DNA of 64,000 nucleotides from Rubrivirga sp. SAORIC476. GTDB taxonomy: Bacteria; Bacteroidota; Rhodothermia; Rhodothermales; Rubricoccaceae. The notes below the pieces were generated by a model. It was not told where the DNA came from, did not search any database, and saw only the letters and a program-made list of their open reading frames with translations. Shown piece after piece: positions 24,138-33,600 of this stretch (the first letter of the stretch is position 1; every line of letters begins with the position of its first letter). The position numbers and the translations under genes were made by a program. Location of the stretch: positions 124,001 to 188,000 of the forward strand of contig NZ_MVOI01000002.1 in the NCBI RefSeq assembly GCF_002283555.1, in the 5' to 3' direction.

Positions 24138-25981
24138 CGCACGACCGTGACCGGCGTGCTCACCACCTCCGCCTCGGTGGCGAGGCGGACGAGGTAGGTG
24201 CCCGGTGCCAGCCGGCCCGTCTCGACGCGCACGTCGTAGCGTCCGGCGGCGCGCGGCCCGTCGAGCACCGTCGCCACCTCGCGCCCGAGCACATCCACCA
24301 CGCTCAGCCGCACGTCGGCGGCGGTCTCCAGTACGAACCCGAGGCGGACGGCCCCGGTGGCGGGGTTCGGCGCGGGCGGCAGCAGGCGGGTCGCCACGGG
24401 GCCAACGCTCTCGGCCGGGAGCGGATTCAGCCGGTCCTCGACCTGGCGGAGGTAGAGCGAGCGCGGGCTCAGGTTGGCCCGGTTCGTCCCTTCGATGTTG
24501 GGTGTGGTCGCGAGAAACGGGCCGCGGCTGGAGACCGCACCCTGGACCCCGATGGCGTAGTTCTGGGCCGTCGGCGGCTTCTCGACCACGACCAGTGAGC
24601 CGTTCATCTCGGCGTTCCAGACGGCGCAGTTGGCGCACGCCCACCCGTGACCGGTCCCGTAGCTCCCCCGGTTGCCCAGGTGGATGCGCCGGTCCGAGGT
24701 GCTCGTGCCCGTCGACCCGATCTCGACGTGGTTGTCATAGAGGAAGCCCATCCCCCAGCGGCGGTGCGCCTCGCTCGACGTGAAGGCGTCCTGCGAGGTG
24801 TTGTCGAGGAAGACGATGCCCGAGTCGAGCGTCGTCCCGTTGCCCACGTAGGCGTGCCGGGCGCCGCTCGCGACGTTGCCCTCGAACAGGACCAGCTGCG
24901 ACTTGTAGACCTCGAAGTTGTAGCGCCGGCTGCCCTCGACCAGCGAGTGCGGGTCCAGCGCGCGGCTGTCGCGGACGGTCACGTAGCGCGAGTTCTGGAC
25001 CGAGACGCCCGCGTGCCAGAAGTGGAGCGCGGTCACGCCGGTCACCCAGCCGTCCTCGACCATCGCCAGCACGACCGCGTTCTCGGCCTGCGTCTCGTCG
25101 GTCTCGCTCACCGTCTCGATGTCGATCCGCAGGTCCTCCACGCCCACGTCGCGGATCAGACCGGACGCGTCGCGGAGGTAGATGTAGGACGGCGACACCG
25201 GCTTGTCGAGTCGGTAAAAGGTCGGCGCGTCGATCGTCACCGTGGAGCCGTTGAGGTGCTCGATGGTGCGCGCAAACGCGACCGGGTGCTCGCCGACTGC
25301 CCAGGGGGCGTCGCCCGCGGTCGCGCCACGGTCCACGGCGTTGATCCAGTTGAGGGTCGCCGGGTGGTAGATCACGATCGGGTCGCCGGGCGCGTAGCGC
25401 TCGGGGTTGTCGAGCTCGAACGACAGCGTGCCCACGGGCAGCAAGTCGTTCGAGATCACCGAGGGCGCGCGCGTGCTGACGCGCCGGATCAGCGCGTCGC
25501 CGGAGGCCGACTCGCTCCGGCCGACGTAGACGATGGGGTCCTGGTTCGCGCCGCTGCGCGCCAGGACAGTGTTGGTGGCCGGGTCCTCGTCGTCGCCCGC
25601 GCCCCGCAGCACGACGCCGCTCTCGCGGATGACGAGCGTTCCGGCGATCTCGTAGGTGCCCGCGGCCAGTTCGACCGCGCCCCGGAGGCCGTCGGCGTCG
25701 GGCGTGCGCGCCATCGCCTCGTCGAGCGCAGCCTGGATCGAGGCGGTGTCGTCGCCGTCGACGGGCGCCACGGTCACGACGGTCGGCACGGTGGGGATCG
25801 GCTCCAGGCCGCTCCCGTACCCCGCCCAGCCGAAGTTGGGCATGCGGTTGCCCTCGTCATCGGCGGCGTAGTCCAGCATCCCGTCGGGGCCGGTGGAGAC
25901 GATCTCAGACTCCCACGCCTGCGCCGAGGCGGGCGCGGCCAGGCCGAGAAGAAGGGCGAAGAGAGCGAGGCGAGAGTTCAT
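24134..25981 (-). CDS. Secreted beta-helix protein with T9SS sorting domain
   Basis: A 615-residue exported protein (signal MNSRLALFALLLGLAAPASAQ). Beta-helix body with VDGDDTASIQAALDEAM near residue 68, ENSRYVTVRDSRALDPHS-like turns and WACANCAVWNAEMNG, the same landmarks as its downstream paralog. The last 80 residues are a T9SS type A domain: PAPNPATGAVRLGFVL, RLSVVDVLGREVATVLDG, GTYLVRLATEAE. It is therefore a predicted surface protein. The start is set at the signal peptide; the upstream in-frame extension is unlike a signal. It overlaps the paralog downstream by 4 bp. Confidence 0.82.
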   Translation of the reverse strand: MNSRLALFALLLGLAAPASAQAWESEIVSTGPDGMLDYAADDEGNRMPNFGWAGYGSGLEPIPTVPTVVTVAPVDGDDTASIQAALDEAMARTPDADGLRGAVELAAGTYEIAGTLVIRESGVVLRGAGDDEDPATNTVLARSGANQDPIVYVGRSESASGDALIRRVSTRAPSVISNDLLPVGTLSFELDNPERYAPGDPIVIYHPATLNWINAVDRGATAGDAPWAVGEHPVAFARTIEHLNGSTVTIDAPTFYRLDKPVSPSYIYLRDASGLIRDVGVEDLRIDIETVSETDETQAENAVVLAMVEDGWVTGVTALHFWHAGVSVQNSRYVTVRDSRALDPHSLVEGSRRYNFEVYKSQLVLFEGNVASGARHAYVGNGTTLDSGIVFLDNTSQDAFTSSEAHRRWGMGFLYDNHVEIGSTGTSTSDRRIHLGNRGSYGTGHGWACANCAVWNAEMNGSLVVVEKPPTAQNYAIGVQGAVSSRGPFLATTPNIEGTNRANLSPRSLYLRQVEDRLNPLPAESVGPVATRLLPPAPNPATGAVRLGFVLETAADVRLSVVDVLGREVATVLDGPRAAGRYDVRVETGRLAPGTYLVRLATEAEVVSTPVTVVR

Positions 25982-26064
25982 CAGATGCGGGAGCCGGGAG
26001 GGCCGAAAGGGGTCCGGCCGCCACCCCACACAGGGAGCGACGGCCGGACGAGCGACCGATCGCG

Positions 26065-27705
26065 CTAGCGCGCGACCGTGAACCGGCTCGTGCGCGCGCG
26101 GACGAGCCCGCCCGCCTCGGCCGTGGCGCGGACGAGGTAGACGCCCGACGGCAGCGACGACGCGTCGACCGCGACCGACTGGCGGTCACCGGCGGCGACC
26201 GTCTGGGCCGGGACCGTCAGCACGCGACGGCCCAGCGTGTCGAACACGTCGAGCGTGACCACGGCGGCGGCGTCGAGCGAGAGCTGGACCGCGAGCCGAC
26301 CCGCGGACGGGTTCGGGAAGGTGCCATCCAGCGCGAAGCCGTCCGCACCGGGCACGGTCTCGTTGGCGACGCTCAGCCCACCGCCGGCCTCCCACTGCTC
26401 CAGCAGGGCCGGGAAGTAGGTCAGGGAACCGAGCGGGAAGCCGCCCTGCGCGGCCGTGTAGGCCGCCTCCGTGGAGGCGTAGGAGAGGTCCTCCGGCGGC
26501 GGCTGGTCAGCCGGGAAGTAGTTGCCGTCCTCCTCACCGAACGCCCAGGTGCCCGGGTCCGCCGCGCCGTCGCGGAAGGCGCTGAGCCACGCGATGTAGT
26601 CGGTCAGGTCCGGGGGCGTCGTGAAGCCGATGTCGTAGGTCTCGTTGTTGCCGACCACGACGCCGGCGTTGGCCGCGACGTACTCCAGCAAGCCGTTGTC
26701 CAGCAGCGCGCGGGGCTGGATCGGGTCGCCCGCCGCCGTCCGCGCGTCGTAGTACGCCTGGAGGTCGGCGGTGATCATGTAGCCGTTGTTCTCGATCCGG
26801 ATCGTCCGGTCGGCCTCGGTGAAGCCGTTGTCGATGCCCGCGTCGAGCGAGTCGAGCGCGACCACGCCCTGCGGCAGCACGCCGTCCTCGACCGGCGGCT
26901 GGCCGTCGCCGTAGGGGTTGACGACGAGGTTGTTCGTGAACCGGTAATTGATCGCCTGCGTGCCGAACGCGTTGGTCCACATCTCGCGGTTCGTGCCGTA
27001 GACCGTCACGTGGTCGAACACGACCGTGTTCATCTCCGACCCGTCGTAGCGGACGAGGTAGCCGGAGATGTTCAGGAACGACGTGTTGGTGACCACCAGC
27101 GAGTCGGCGCGGACCGTCCGGTAGTCGATCGGGCGCCCGTTGGAGGTCCCATCGTTGCGGACGAGGTTGCGGAACTGGCTGTTCGAGATGAGCAGCTTCG
27201 TGTCATCCACGTTGACCTCGATCAGCCGCGAGCGGCCGCCCTGGAACACCGAGTTGTCCACCACGAAGCGCATGCCCGGCGCGTTGAGCGCGAACGTCGT
27301 CGCGACCTCCCCCTGGCTCGGGTCGACGGCCAGGAAGTAGAGGCCCGAGAAGTACACGTCCCCACCGAGGTTGGAGTAGCGGCTGCCGGGCGGCGTGCCG
27401 GTGTTGTCCGGCGCGGGGTAGATCACCGGCCGGGTGCCCTCGGTCCCCTCCGCCTTGATCCGGAGCGTGTAGCCCTGGTTGTTGATCTCCCGCGTGACAC
27501 CGTAGTAGGCGCCCTGGCGGAGCACGTAGACGCGGTCCGCAGGGCGAGCGGTGTCGTTCTCGATGGCGTCGTTGAGCACGCCGGGCGGGCCGGGCTCGAC
27601 GATCAGCTCGGACTGTGCGGCCGCGTCCGGCGCGACGGCCAGGGCGAACGCCGCGGCGAGGAGCAGGCTCAGCCTGCGGAAAGAGGTGGGGGCAGCAGCA
27701 CGCAT
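26065..27705 (-). CDS. Secreted beta-helix protein (polysaccharide-lyase-like) with T9SS sorting domain
   Basis: A 546-residue exported protein (signal near MRAAAPTSFRRLSLLLAAAF, cleavage after PDAAAQ). Beta-helix body with chondroitinase-B-like spacing: ADRVYVLRQGAYYGV, LRIKAEGTEGTRPVIYPAP, FVVDNSVFQGG, LLISNSQFRNL, VVTNTSFLNISG, VVFDHVTVYG. The C-terminus is a T9SS domain: FPNPSAGRLAVQLSLDAAA, LDVFDTLGRRVLTV, PSGVYLVRATAEAGG. Catalytic residues of known lyases cannot be placed with confidence. It is unlike the two neighbours in sequence but shares their architecture, and lies directly after a TonB-receptor 3' end, which suggests a glycan-related locus. Confidence 0.78.
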   Translation of the reverse strand: MRAAAPTSFRRLSLLLAAAFALAVAPDAAAQSELIVEPGPPGVLNDAIENDTARPADRVYVLRQGAYYGVTREINNQGYTLRIKAEGTEGTRPVIYPAPDNTGTPPGSRYSNLGGDVYFSGLYFLAVDPSQGEVATTFALNAPGMRFVVDNSVFQGGRSRLIEVNVDDTKLLISNSQFRNLVRNDGTSNGRPIDYRTVRADSLVVTNTSFLNISGYLVRYDGSEMNTVVFDHVTVYGTNREMWTNAFGTQAINYRFTNNLVVNPYGDGQPPVEDGVLPQGVVALDSLDAGIDNGFTEADRTIRIENNGYMITADLQAYYDARTAAGDPIQPRALLDNGLLEYVAANAGVVVGNNETYDIGFTTPPDLTDYIAWLSAFRDGAADPGTWAFGEEDGNYFPADQPPPEDLSYASTEAAYTAAQGGFPLGSLTYFPALLEQWEAGGGLSVANETVPGADGFALDGTFPNPSAGRLAVQLSLDAAAVVTLDVFDTLGRRVLTVPAQTVAAGDRQSVAVDASSLPSGVYLVRATAEAGGLVRARTSRFTVAR

Positions 27706-27744
27706 GGAAGCGGGGTCGAAAGGGGAAGGAGCGCGACCGCGAGT

Positions 27745-27785
27745 CCGGAGCGTCGCTCCGGCCCGGCCCGGTCGCAGGGCCGGGC
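27745..27785. terminator. Paired palindromes between the TonB-receptor fragment and the beta-helix gene
   Basis: A 17-bp palindrome CCGGAGCG-T-CGCTCCGG (27745-27761) followed by GCCCGGCCC / GGGCCGGGC arms (27761-27769 and 27777-27785). No U-tract on either strand. Position after a leftward stop suggests a terminator. Confidence 0.35.
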
Positions 27786-27791
27786 GAAGGG

Positions 27792-28166
27792 TCAGGGCCG
27801 GATGCGGAGCCCGAGGTTGAAGGAGCGGCCGTAGAACTCGTTCTGGCCGGGGTAGAAGCCCGCGCTCGTGAGCGCCAGGTCCGGCCGGTTGGTCAGGTTG
27901 TTGAGCTGCCCGAACAGCGTCACCGCGGGCACCAGGCGGTAGTTGGCCTGCGCGTCCCACCGGACGTAGGTGTCGAAGTAGCCGACCGTCCGGAAGCTGT
28001 TGCCGTAGCCCGTCAGGTTGCCCTCCTGGTACAGCACCGACACGCGTCCGGAGAAGGGCCCGCGGTCGTAGCCCAGCGCCACGTTCGCGATCCAGTCCGG
28101 CTGGTCAAGGAGTTGGACCTCCTCGGTCTCCGTGAAGTAGGTGACCGTCGGGAAGTAGAAGGGCGG
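27792..28166 (-). pseudogene. TonB-dependent receptor, C-terminal fragment only
   Basis: About 124 residues corresponding to the last strands of a TonB-dependent outer-membrane receptor: PPFYFPTVTYFTE, DQPDWIANVALGYDRG, RVSVLYQEGNLTGYG, DTYVRWDAQANYRL, TLFGQLNNLTNRPD, NEFYGRSFNLGLRIRP. TonB receptors are 700-1,000 residues, so the plug and most of the barrel are missing. The coding frame stays recognisable only up to about 28,166; beyond it the DNA is a rightward ArsA-like gene. There is no plausible start or signal peptide; the GTG at 28,082 is internal to the conserved barrel. It is either a pseudogene created by rearrangement or an assembly join. Confidence 0.8.
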
Positions 28167-28969
28167 CGGGCAAGACGACCGTCGCCGCGGCCGTGGCCAC
28201 GGAGCTCGCCGCCCGCGGCCACGCCGTCCACCTCACGACGACGGACCCGGCCGCCCACCTGGGCGACGCCCTCGGAGAGGACGTGCCGGGTGAGATCACC
28301 GTGAGCCGGATCGACCCCGCGGCGGAGACCCGCCGCTACACCGATCGCGTGCTCCGGACGAAGGGCGCGGGCCTCGACGACGACGCTCGGCGGCTCCTCG
28401 CCGAAGACCTCCGGAGCCCCTGCACCGAGGAGGTCGCCGTGTTCCACGCCTTCAGCAAGGCCGTCGGCCGCGCCGCGCGGGGGTTCGTGGTCATGGACAC
28501 GGCCCCGACCGGCCACACGCTCCTCCTCCTAGACGCGACGGGGTCGTACCACCGCGAGGTCCTGCGGTCGAGCGGGCTTCCGGCCGAACGCGTCACGACC
28601 CCGCTCATGCGGCTCCAGGACCCCGCCTTCACCCGTGTCCTCGTCGTCACGCTCGCCGAGACGACGCCAGTCCGCGAGGCTGCCGCCCTCCAGGCCGACC
28701 TCCGACGGGCCGGCGTCGAGCCGTTCGGGTGGGTCGTCAACCGCTCGCTCGCCGCCGCGCGTCCGACCGATCCGCTCCTCGCAGCCCGCGCCGCCGCCGA
28801 GGTCCCCGAGGTCGAGGCCGTCGCCGAGCGCCATGCCCCCGCCGGGCCAGACGGCCCTCGCCTGGCCGTCATTCCCTATGAGATCGAGCCCCCCGTCGGG
28901 GGAGCCCGCCTTCGCGCCCTCGCGCGCGGCGACGTGCGCTCCGACGCAGCATCCCTCTCCCCTGCCTAG
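28166..28969 (+). pseudogene. ArsA-family arsenical-pump ATPase, 5'-truncated
   Basis: About 267 residues of an ArsA/GET3-type ATPase. The reading frame enters inside the Walker A loop: AGKTTVAAAVATELAARGH (canonical GKGGxGKTT), where the residues before AGKTT are not ArsA-like. Conserved elements follow: HLTTTDPAAHLGDALG (switch I, DPAxxL), FVVMDTAPTGHTLLLLDATG (DTAPTGHT, switch II), and VVNRSLAAA. It matches the second half of ArsA. A GTG at 28,193 could serve as a start but would exclude the P-loop lysine, so a working ATPase is unlikely. Upstream is the leftward receptor fragment, so no promoter is evident. A phosphoesterase gene follows 24 bp later. Confidence 0.82.
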
Positions 28970-28993
28970 CCCCTCCCCCGTTCCCCGAGACCC

Positions 28994-29797
28994 ATGCCCA
29001 CGACCCTCGCCGTTTTCTCCGACGTCCACGCCAACCTCCCCGCCCTCAAGGCTGTCCTCCGCGACATCGACGCCCGCATCGGCCGCGGCGAGGCCGACGC
29101 CGTCTACTGCCTCGGCGATCTCGTCGGCTACGCGACGTGGCCCAACGAGGTCGTGGCCGCCGTTCGGGAGCGAGGCATCCCCACCATCGCTGGGAACTAC
29201 GACGAGGGCGTCGGGCTGGGCTCCGACGACTGTGGATGCGCCTACGTAACCGACGAGGACAAGGCCCGTGGGACCGAGTCCATCGCCTACACCAACGCCA
29301 CCGTCACCGACGCGACCCGGCGCTACCTCCGGGGGCTCCCGCGCCACCTCCGTGTCATGCTGGCGGCCCCCCGAGAGCGGAAGGCCGAGCCCATCGAGGT
29401 CCTCCTGGTCCACGGCAGCCCCCGGCGGATCAACGAGTACCTGTTCGAGGACCGGCCCGACGACCTGATCCTGAAGCGGATGACCGAGGCCGGGGCGGAC
29501 GTTCTGCTCTTCGGCCACACCCACAAGCCCTACCACAAGGCGCTCGCGACGGAGACCGAGGCGGGCGAGACGGTCTACCGCCACGCGGTCAACACAGGGT
29601 CCGTCGGCAAGCCGAAGGACGGCGACCCGCGTGCGTGCTACGTCCTGCTCACGATCGACCCCGAGCGGCCGAAGGCCGACCCCGGCTACTGCTCCGTCGA
29701 GCACGTCCGGGTCGCGTACGATGTCGAAGAGGCCGCGCGGGCCGTGGAGGCGAGCCCGCTCCCCGACGCCTTCGCCCAGATGCTCCGCGACGCCTAG
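28994..29797 (+). CDS. Calcineurin-like metallophosphoesterase (YfcE/MJ0936-related)
   Basis: A 267-residue enzyme with the full metallophosphoesterase motif set: SDVHANLPAL (D-x-H, residues 9-18), YCLGDLVGYATWPN (GDxxGY), AGNYDEGVGL (GN-D/E), LLVHGSPRRINEYLFED (H), and LFGHTHKPYHK (GHTH). Two metal ions in this site hydrolyse phosphodiesters or phosphomonoesters. It lies 24 bp after the ArsA-like fragment, and a phosphoesterase of this kind beside arsA is plausible for an arsenic operon, but the association is inferred. Substrate unknown. Confidence 0.88.
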   Translation: MPTTLAVFSDVHANLPALKAVLRDIDARIGRGEADAVYCLGDLVGYATWPNEVVAAVRERGIPTIAGNYDEGVGLGSDDCGCAYVTDEDKARGTESIAYTNATVTDATRRYLRGLPRHLRVMLAAPRERKAEPIEVLLVHGSPRRINEYLFEDRPDDLILKRMTEAGADVLLFGHTHKPYHKALATETEAGETVYRHAVNTGSVGKPKDGDPRACYVLLTIDPERPKADPGYCSVEHVRVAYDVEEAARAVEASPLPDAFAQMLRDA

Positions 29798-29936
29798 CGC
29801 CAGCGTCCACCCCGAGCCTGGTCAGGATTCTCCGGAACGAGCAAACTTTCACCTTTCCCTGAAAACACGGACGCCGCATGCCCATTCCAGGCCACACCCG
29901 CACTCGCGGGCCCTTTCTTCCCCCCTGGTACCCCTC

Positions 29937-30452
29937 ATGCACATCCTCCGAACCGCCCTCGCGGCCCTTTTGCTCGTTCCCATGCTGGCCGCATGCGACT
30001 CCAACGACCCCGACCTCGACATCGTCGACACCGTCGTCGCCGACGCCCAGTTGACCGTTCTCGAGCAGGCCGTCATCGAGGCCAACCTGACCGGTGCGCT
30101 CAGCGCCGACGGCCCGCTGACCGTCTTCGCCCCCACCGATGCGGCCTTCACGGCAGCCCTGGAGGCCCTCGACCTCACGGCCGCCGAGCTGCTGGCCAGC
30201 CCCGACCTCGCCGCCATCCTCCAGGTCCACGTCGTCTCGGGCGAGTTCGAGGCCGACGACCTCGACATCGGCGATACGCTGACCTCCCTCAACGGTGAAG
30301 TCCTCACCGTGGTCGCCGACGGCAGCGGCCTCGGGCTCGACACCGAGGACGAGGGCACGGCGTCGAACGCCACGATCGTCACGACCGACATCGAGGCCTC
30401 GAACGGCGTCATCCACAAGATCGACTTCGTGCTGCTGCCGACCGACAACTAG
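29937..30452 (+). CDS. Fasciclin (FAS1) domain lipoprotein, copy 2
   Basis: A 171-residue lipoprotein: signal MHILRTALAALLLVPMLAAC with C20, then one FAS1 domain (GPLTVFAPTDAAFTAAL; LQVHVVSGEFEADDLDIGD; EASNGVIHKIDFVLL). It shares the MH-(I/L)-(L/F)-R signal, the motifs and the conserved ending with the copy at 21841-22353, in the same orientation. Expected to sit at the outer membrane or surface and mediate adhesion. Followed by a strong intrinsic terminator. Confidence 0.88.
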   Translation: MHILRTALAALLLVPMLAACDSNDPDLDIVDTVVADAQLTVLEQAVIEANLTGALSADGPLTVFAPTDAAFTAALEALDLTAAELLASPDLAAILQVHVVSGEFEADDLDIGDTLTSLNGEVLTVVADGSGLGLDTEDEGTASNATIVTTDIEASNGVIHKIDFVLLPTDN

Positions 30453-30482
30453 TCGGCCGCGTCTCAGACGCATCGCTGGATC

Positions 30483-30517
30483 GGCGGGGCTCTCCTTCGG
30501 GAGGGTCCCGCCTTTTT
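30483..30517 (+). terminator. Intrinsic terminator after fasciclin copy 2
   Basis: GGCGGGGCTCTCC, tetraloop TTCG, GGAGGGTCCCGCC, then TTTTT. A 13-bp stem with two G-U pairs, 30 bp after the stop codon. The clearest rho-independent terminator in the window. Confidence 0.85.
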
Positions 30518-30577
30518 GTGGGCCCACGCCCGCCTCGGGAGCGTCGGCGAGGGGCGGACGGGTTTTGTCCACAGTCC

Positions 30578-30608
30578 TTGCCGGAAGCGGGCGGCGTCCG
30601 CGACCTTG
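30578..30608 (+). promoter_or_regulatory. Candidate promoter of dnaE
   Basis: TTG (30578-30580), a 21-nt spacer and GACCTTG (30602-30608), ending 24 nt before the dnaE ATG. Same -7 heptamer as upstream of spmA. Confidence 0.45.
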
Positions 30609-30632
30609 GGGGCCGTCCCCCACGATCCGCAC

Positions 30633-33600
30633 ATGCCCGAGTTCTGCCACCTCCATTGCCACACGCAGTACTCGTTGCTCGACGGGGCCGCGCGCATCGA
30701 CAAGCTGATCGGGCGGGCGCAGGAGCTGGGCCACCCGGCCGTCGCGATCACGGACCACGGGAATCTGTACGGCGTCCCCGAGTTCTACACCAAGGCCCAG
30801 CGGGCGGGCATCCAGCCCATCATCGGGTGCGAGTTCTACGTCACGGCGTCCGGCATGGACGACAAGACCGACCGCGTCCGCTACCATCAGGTGCTGCTGG
30901 CCAAGAACCACGAGGGCTACAAGAACCTCGTCAAGCTCTCCTCGCTGAGCTACACCGACGGGTACTACTACAAGCCGCGCATCGACCGGGACACGCTGCG
31001 CAAGTATTCCGCCGGGCTCGTCGCCACGACGTGCTGCCTCCAGGGCGAGGTGCTCCAGGCGATCCTGAAGAAGGGCGAGGACGAGGCGCGGGCCATCTTC
31101 GAGGAGTACCTCGACATCTTCGGGGAGGACTACTACATCGAGGTCCAGGACCACGCCATCCCCGAGCAGCGGCAGTGCAACGCCGTCCTGATGCGCTGGG
31201 CCGAGGAGTACGGCGTCAAGGTGATCGCGACCAACGACGTCCACTACGTCCACCAGCAGGACGCCGAGGCGCAGGACGTGCTGCTGTGCCTCCAGACCGG
31301 CAAGGACCTCCACGACCCGAACCGGATGCGGTTCGAGAACGACCAGTTCTACCTCAAGACCGCCGACGAGATGCGGCTCGCCTTCGGGTCGAGCGTCCGC
31401 GACGGCGTGTTCACCAACGAGGCGGCGGTCGACGCCGCGCTCGACGCCACGCGCGAGATCGCGGACAAGTGCAAGCTGGAGATCCCGATGGGCCAGCTCC
31501 TGATGCCGCACTTCCCCATCCCGGACGCGTTCAACAACGACACCGGCGCGTTCCTCCGGCACCTGACCTACGAGGGGGCCAAGAAGCGCTGGCCCGAGAT
31601 CACCGAGATCATCCGCGAGCGCCTGGACCTGGAGCTAGGCGTGATCGGGTCGATGGGCTTCGACGGCTACTTCCTGATCGTGCAGGACTTCACGACGGCG
31701 GCCCGCGACCTCGGCGTGTCCGTGGGCCCGGGGCGTGGCTCGGCGGCGGGGTCGGCGGTGGCCTACTGCCTCGGGATCACCAACATCGACCCGCTCCAGT
31801 ACGACCTGCTGTTCGAGCGCTTCCTCAACCCGGAGCGCGTGTCGATGCCCGACATCGACATCGACTTCGATGACCGCGGGCGCGGCAAGGTGATCGACTA
31901 CGTGGTCGAGAAGTACGGGCGCGAGTCGGTCTGCCAGATCGTGACCTTCGGGACGATGGGCTCGAAGTCGGTCATCCGCGACGTGTCGCGCGTCCTCGGC
32001 GTGCCGCTGCCCGAGGCGGACCGCATCGCGAAGATGATCCCGGACGGCGTCAAGGTGTCGCTGGAGAGCGCCAAGGGCGAGGTGCCGGAGTTCGCCAAGC
32101 TCTACAGCGACCCGGACCCCACCATCCGCAAGCTGATGCACTACGCGACCGTGCTGGAGGGCTCGGCGCGGCACACGGGCGTCCACGCGGCCGGCGTCAT
32201 CATCGCGCCCGGCGACGTGAGCCAGTACGTGCCCGTCTCCATCCAGCGCGGCAAGGGCGGCGCGGGCGACTCGATGGTCACCCAGTACGACGGCAAGTAC
32301 ATCGAGGACTTCGGCCTCCTCAAGATGGACTTCCTGGGCCTGAAGACGCTCACGATCCTCGACGACGCCCTCTCGCTCATCCGGGAGAACCAGGGGGTGG
32401 AGATCGACCTCGAGACGGTCCCGCTGGACGACCCGGACACGTACCGCCTCTTCCAGAAGGGCGACACGGTCGCCATCTTCCAGTTCGAGTCGTCCGGCAT
32501 GCGCGAGTGGATGCGCAAGCTCAAGCCGACCACCCTGGACGACCTGATCGCGATGAACGCGCTCTACCGGCCGGGGCCGATGGACCTCATCCCGACCTAC
32601 ATCGCGCGCAAGCACGGCCTGGAGCCGGTCGAGTACCCGCACCCGATGCTGGAGGGCATCCTGGCGCCTACGTATGGCATCCCGGTCTACCAGGAGCAGG
32701 TCATGCAGATGGCGCAGGTCATGGGCGGCTACACGCTCGGCGGGGCCGACCTGCTGCGGCGCGCGATGGGCAAGAAGAAGCAGTCCGAGATGGACAAGCA
32801 GCGCGTCACCTTCGTGGAGGGCGCGGCCGAGAAGGGCGTCCCGGAGAAGAAGGCCAACGAGGTCTTCGACATGATGGCCAAGTTCGCGGGCTACGGCTTC
32901 AACAAGAGCCACTCGGCGGCCTACTCGGTCGTGGCCTACCACACGGCGTACCTCAAGGCCCACTACCCCGCCGAGTTCATGGCGGCCGTCCTGACGACGG
33001 AAATGGCGTCCTCGGACAAGCTGGCGATCGCCCTGGAAGCGACGCGCGTGGCGGGCATCGACATCCTGCCGCCGTGCGTCAACCGGAGCCAGGCGTACTT
33101 CACCGTCGAGCACGGGCGCATCCGGTTCGGACTCGCTGCCATCAAGGGCGTCGGCCAGGGCGCCATCGAGGCGCTCGTCGAGGCGCGCGACGCGATGGGC
33201 GGGGCGTTCGACGACCTGTTCTCGCTCTGCAAGGACCTCGACCTGCGGACGGTCGGCAAGAAGACGCTCGAAGGGCTCGCCTCGGCAGGGGCGATGGACA
33301 CCTTCGAGGGCCACCGCCGCCAGTTCGTGGACGCCATCGACCTCGCGTGGAGCTACGCCCAGAAGCACCAGGCCGACAAGGCGGCGGGCCAGTTCTCCAT
33401 GTTCGGTGCCGCCGAGGACACCGGCTCGTCGTTCGTGCCCGCCCTCCCCCACTGCGAGCCGTGGACCAAGGGCGAGACGCTCCGCTACGAGCGCGACCTG
33501 ATGGGCTTCTACGTGTCCGGCCATCCCCTCGACGACTTCGCGGCCGAGGTGGACACGTTCGGCACCGTCCAGCTCGGCCGCGCCGACGGCGTCATGCACG

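Noticed and set aside
27792-28082. A 96-residue gene starting at GTG 28,082
   Set aside because: The residues just before it in the same frame (DQPDWIAN) are also TonB-receptor-like, so the start is internal to a longer former gene.
28193-28969. Intact ArsA ATPase gene starting at the GTG 28,193
   Set aside because: That start omits the Walker A lysine region that is visible just upstream in the same frame, so the gene must have been longer; it is called as a truncated copy.
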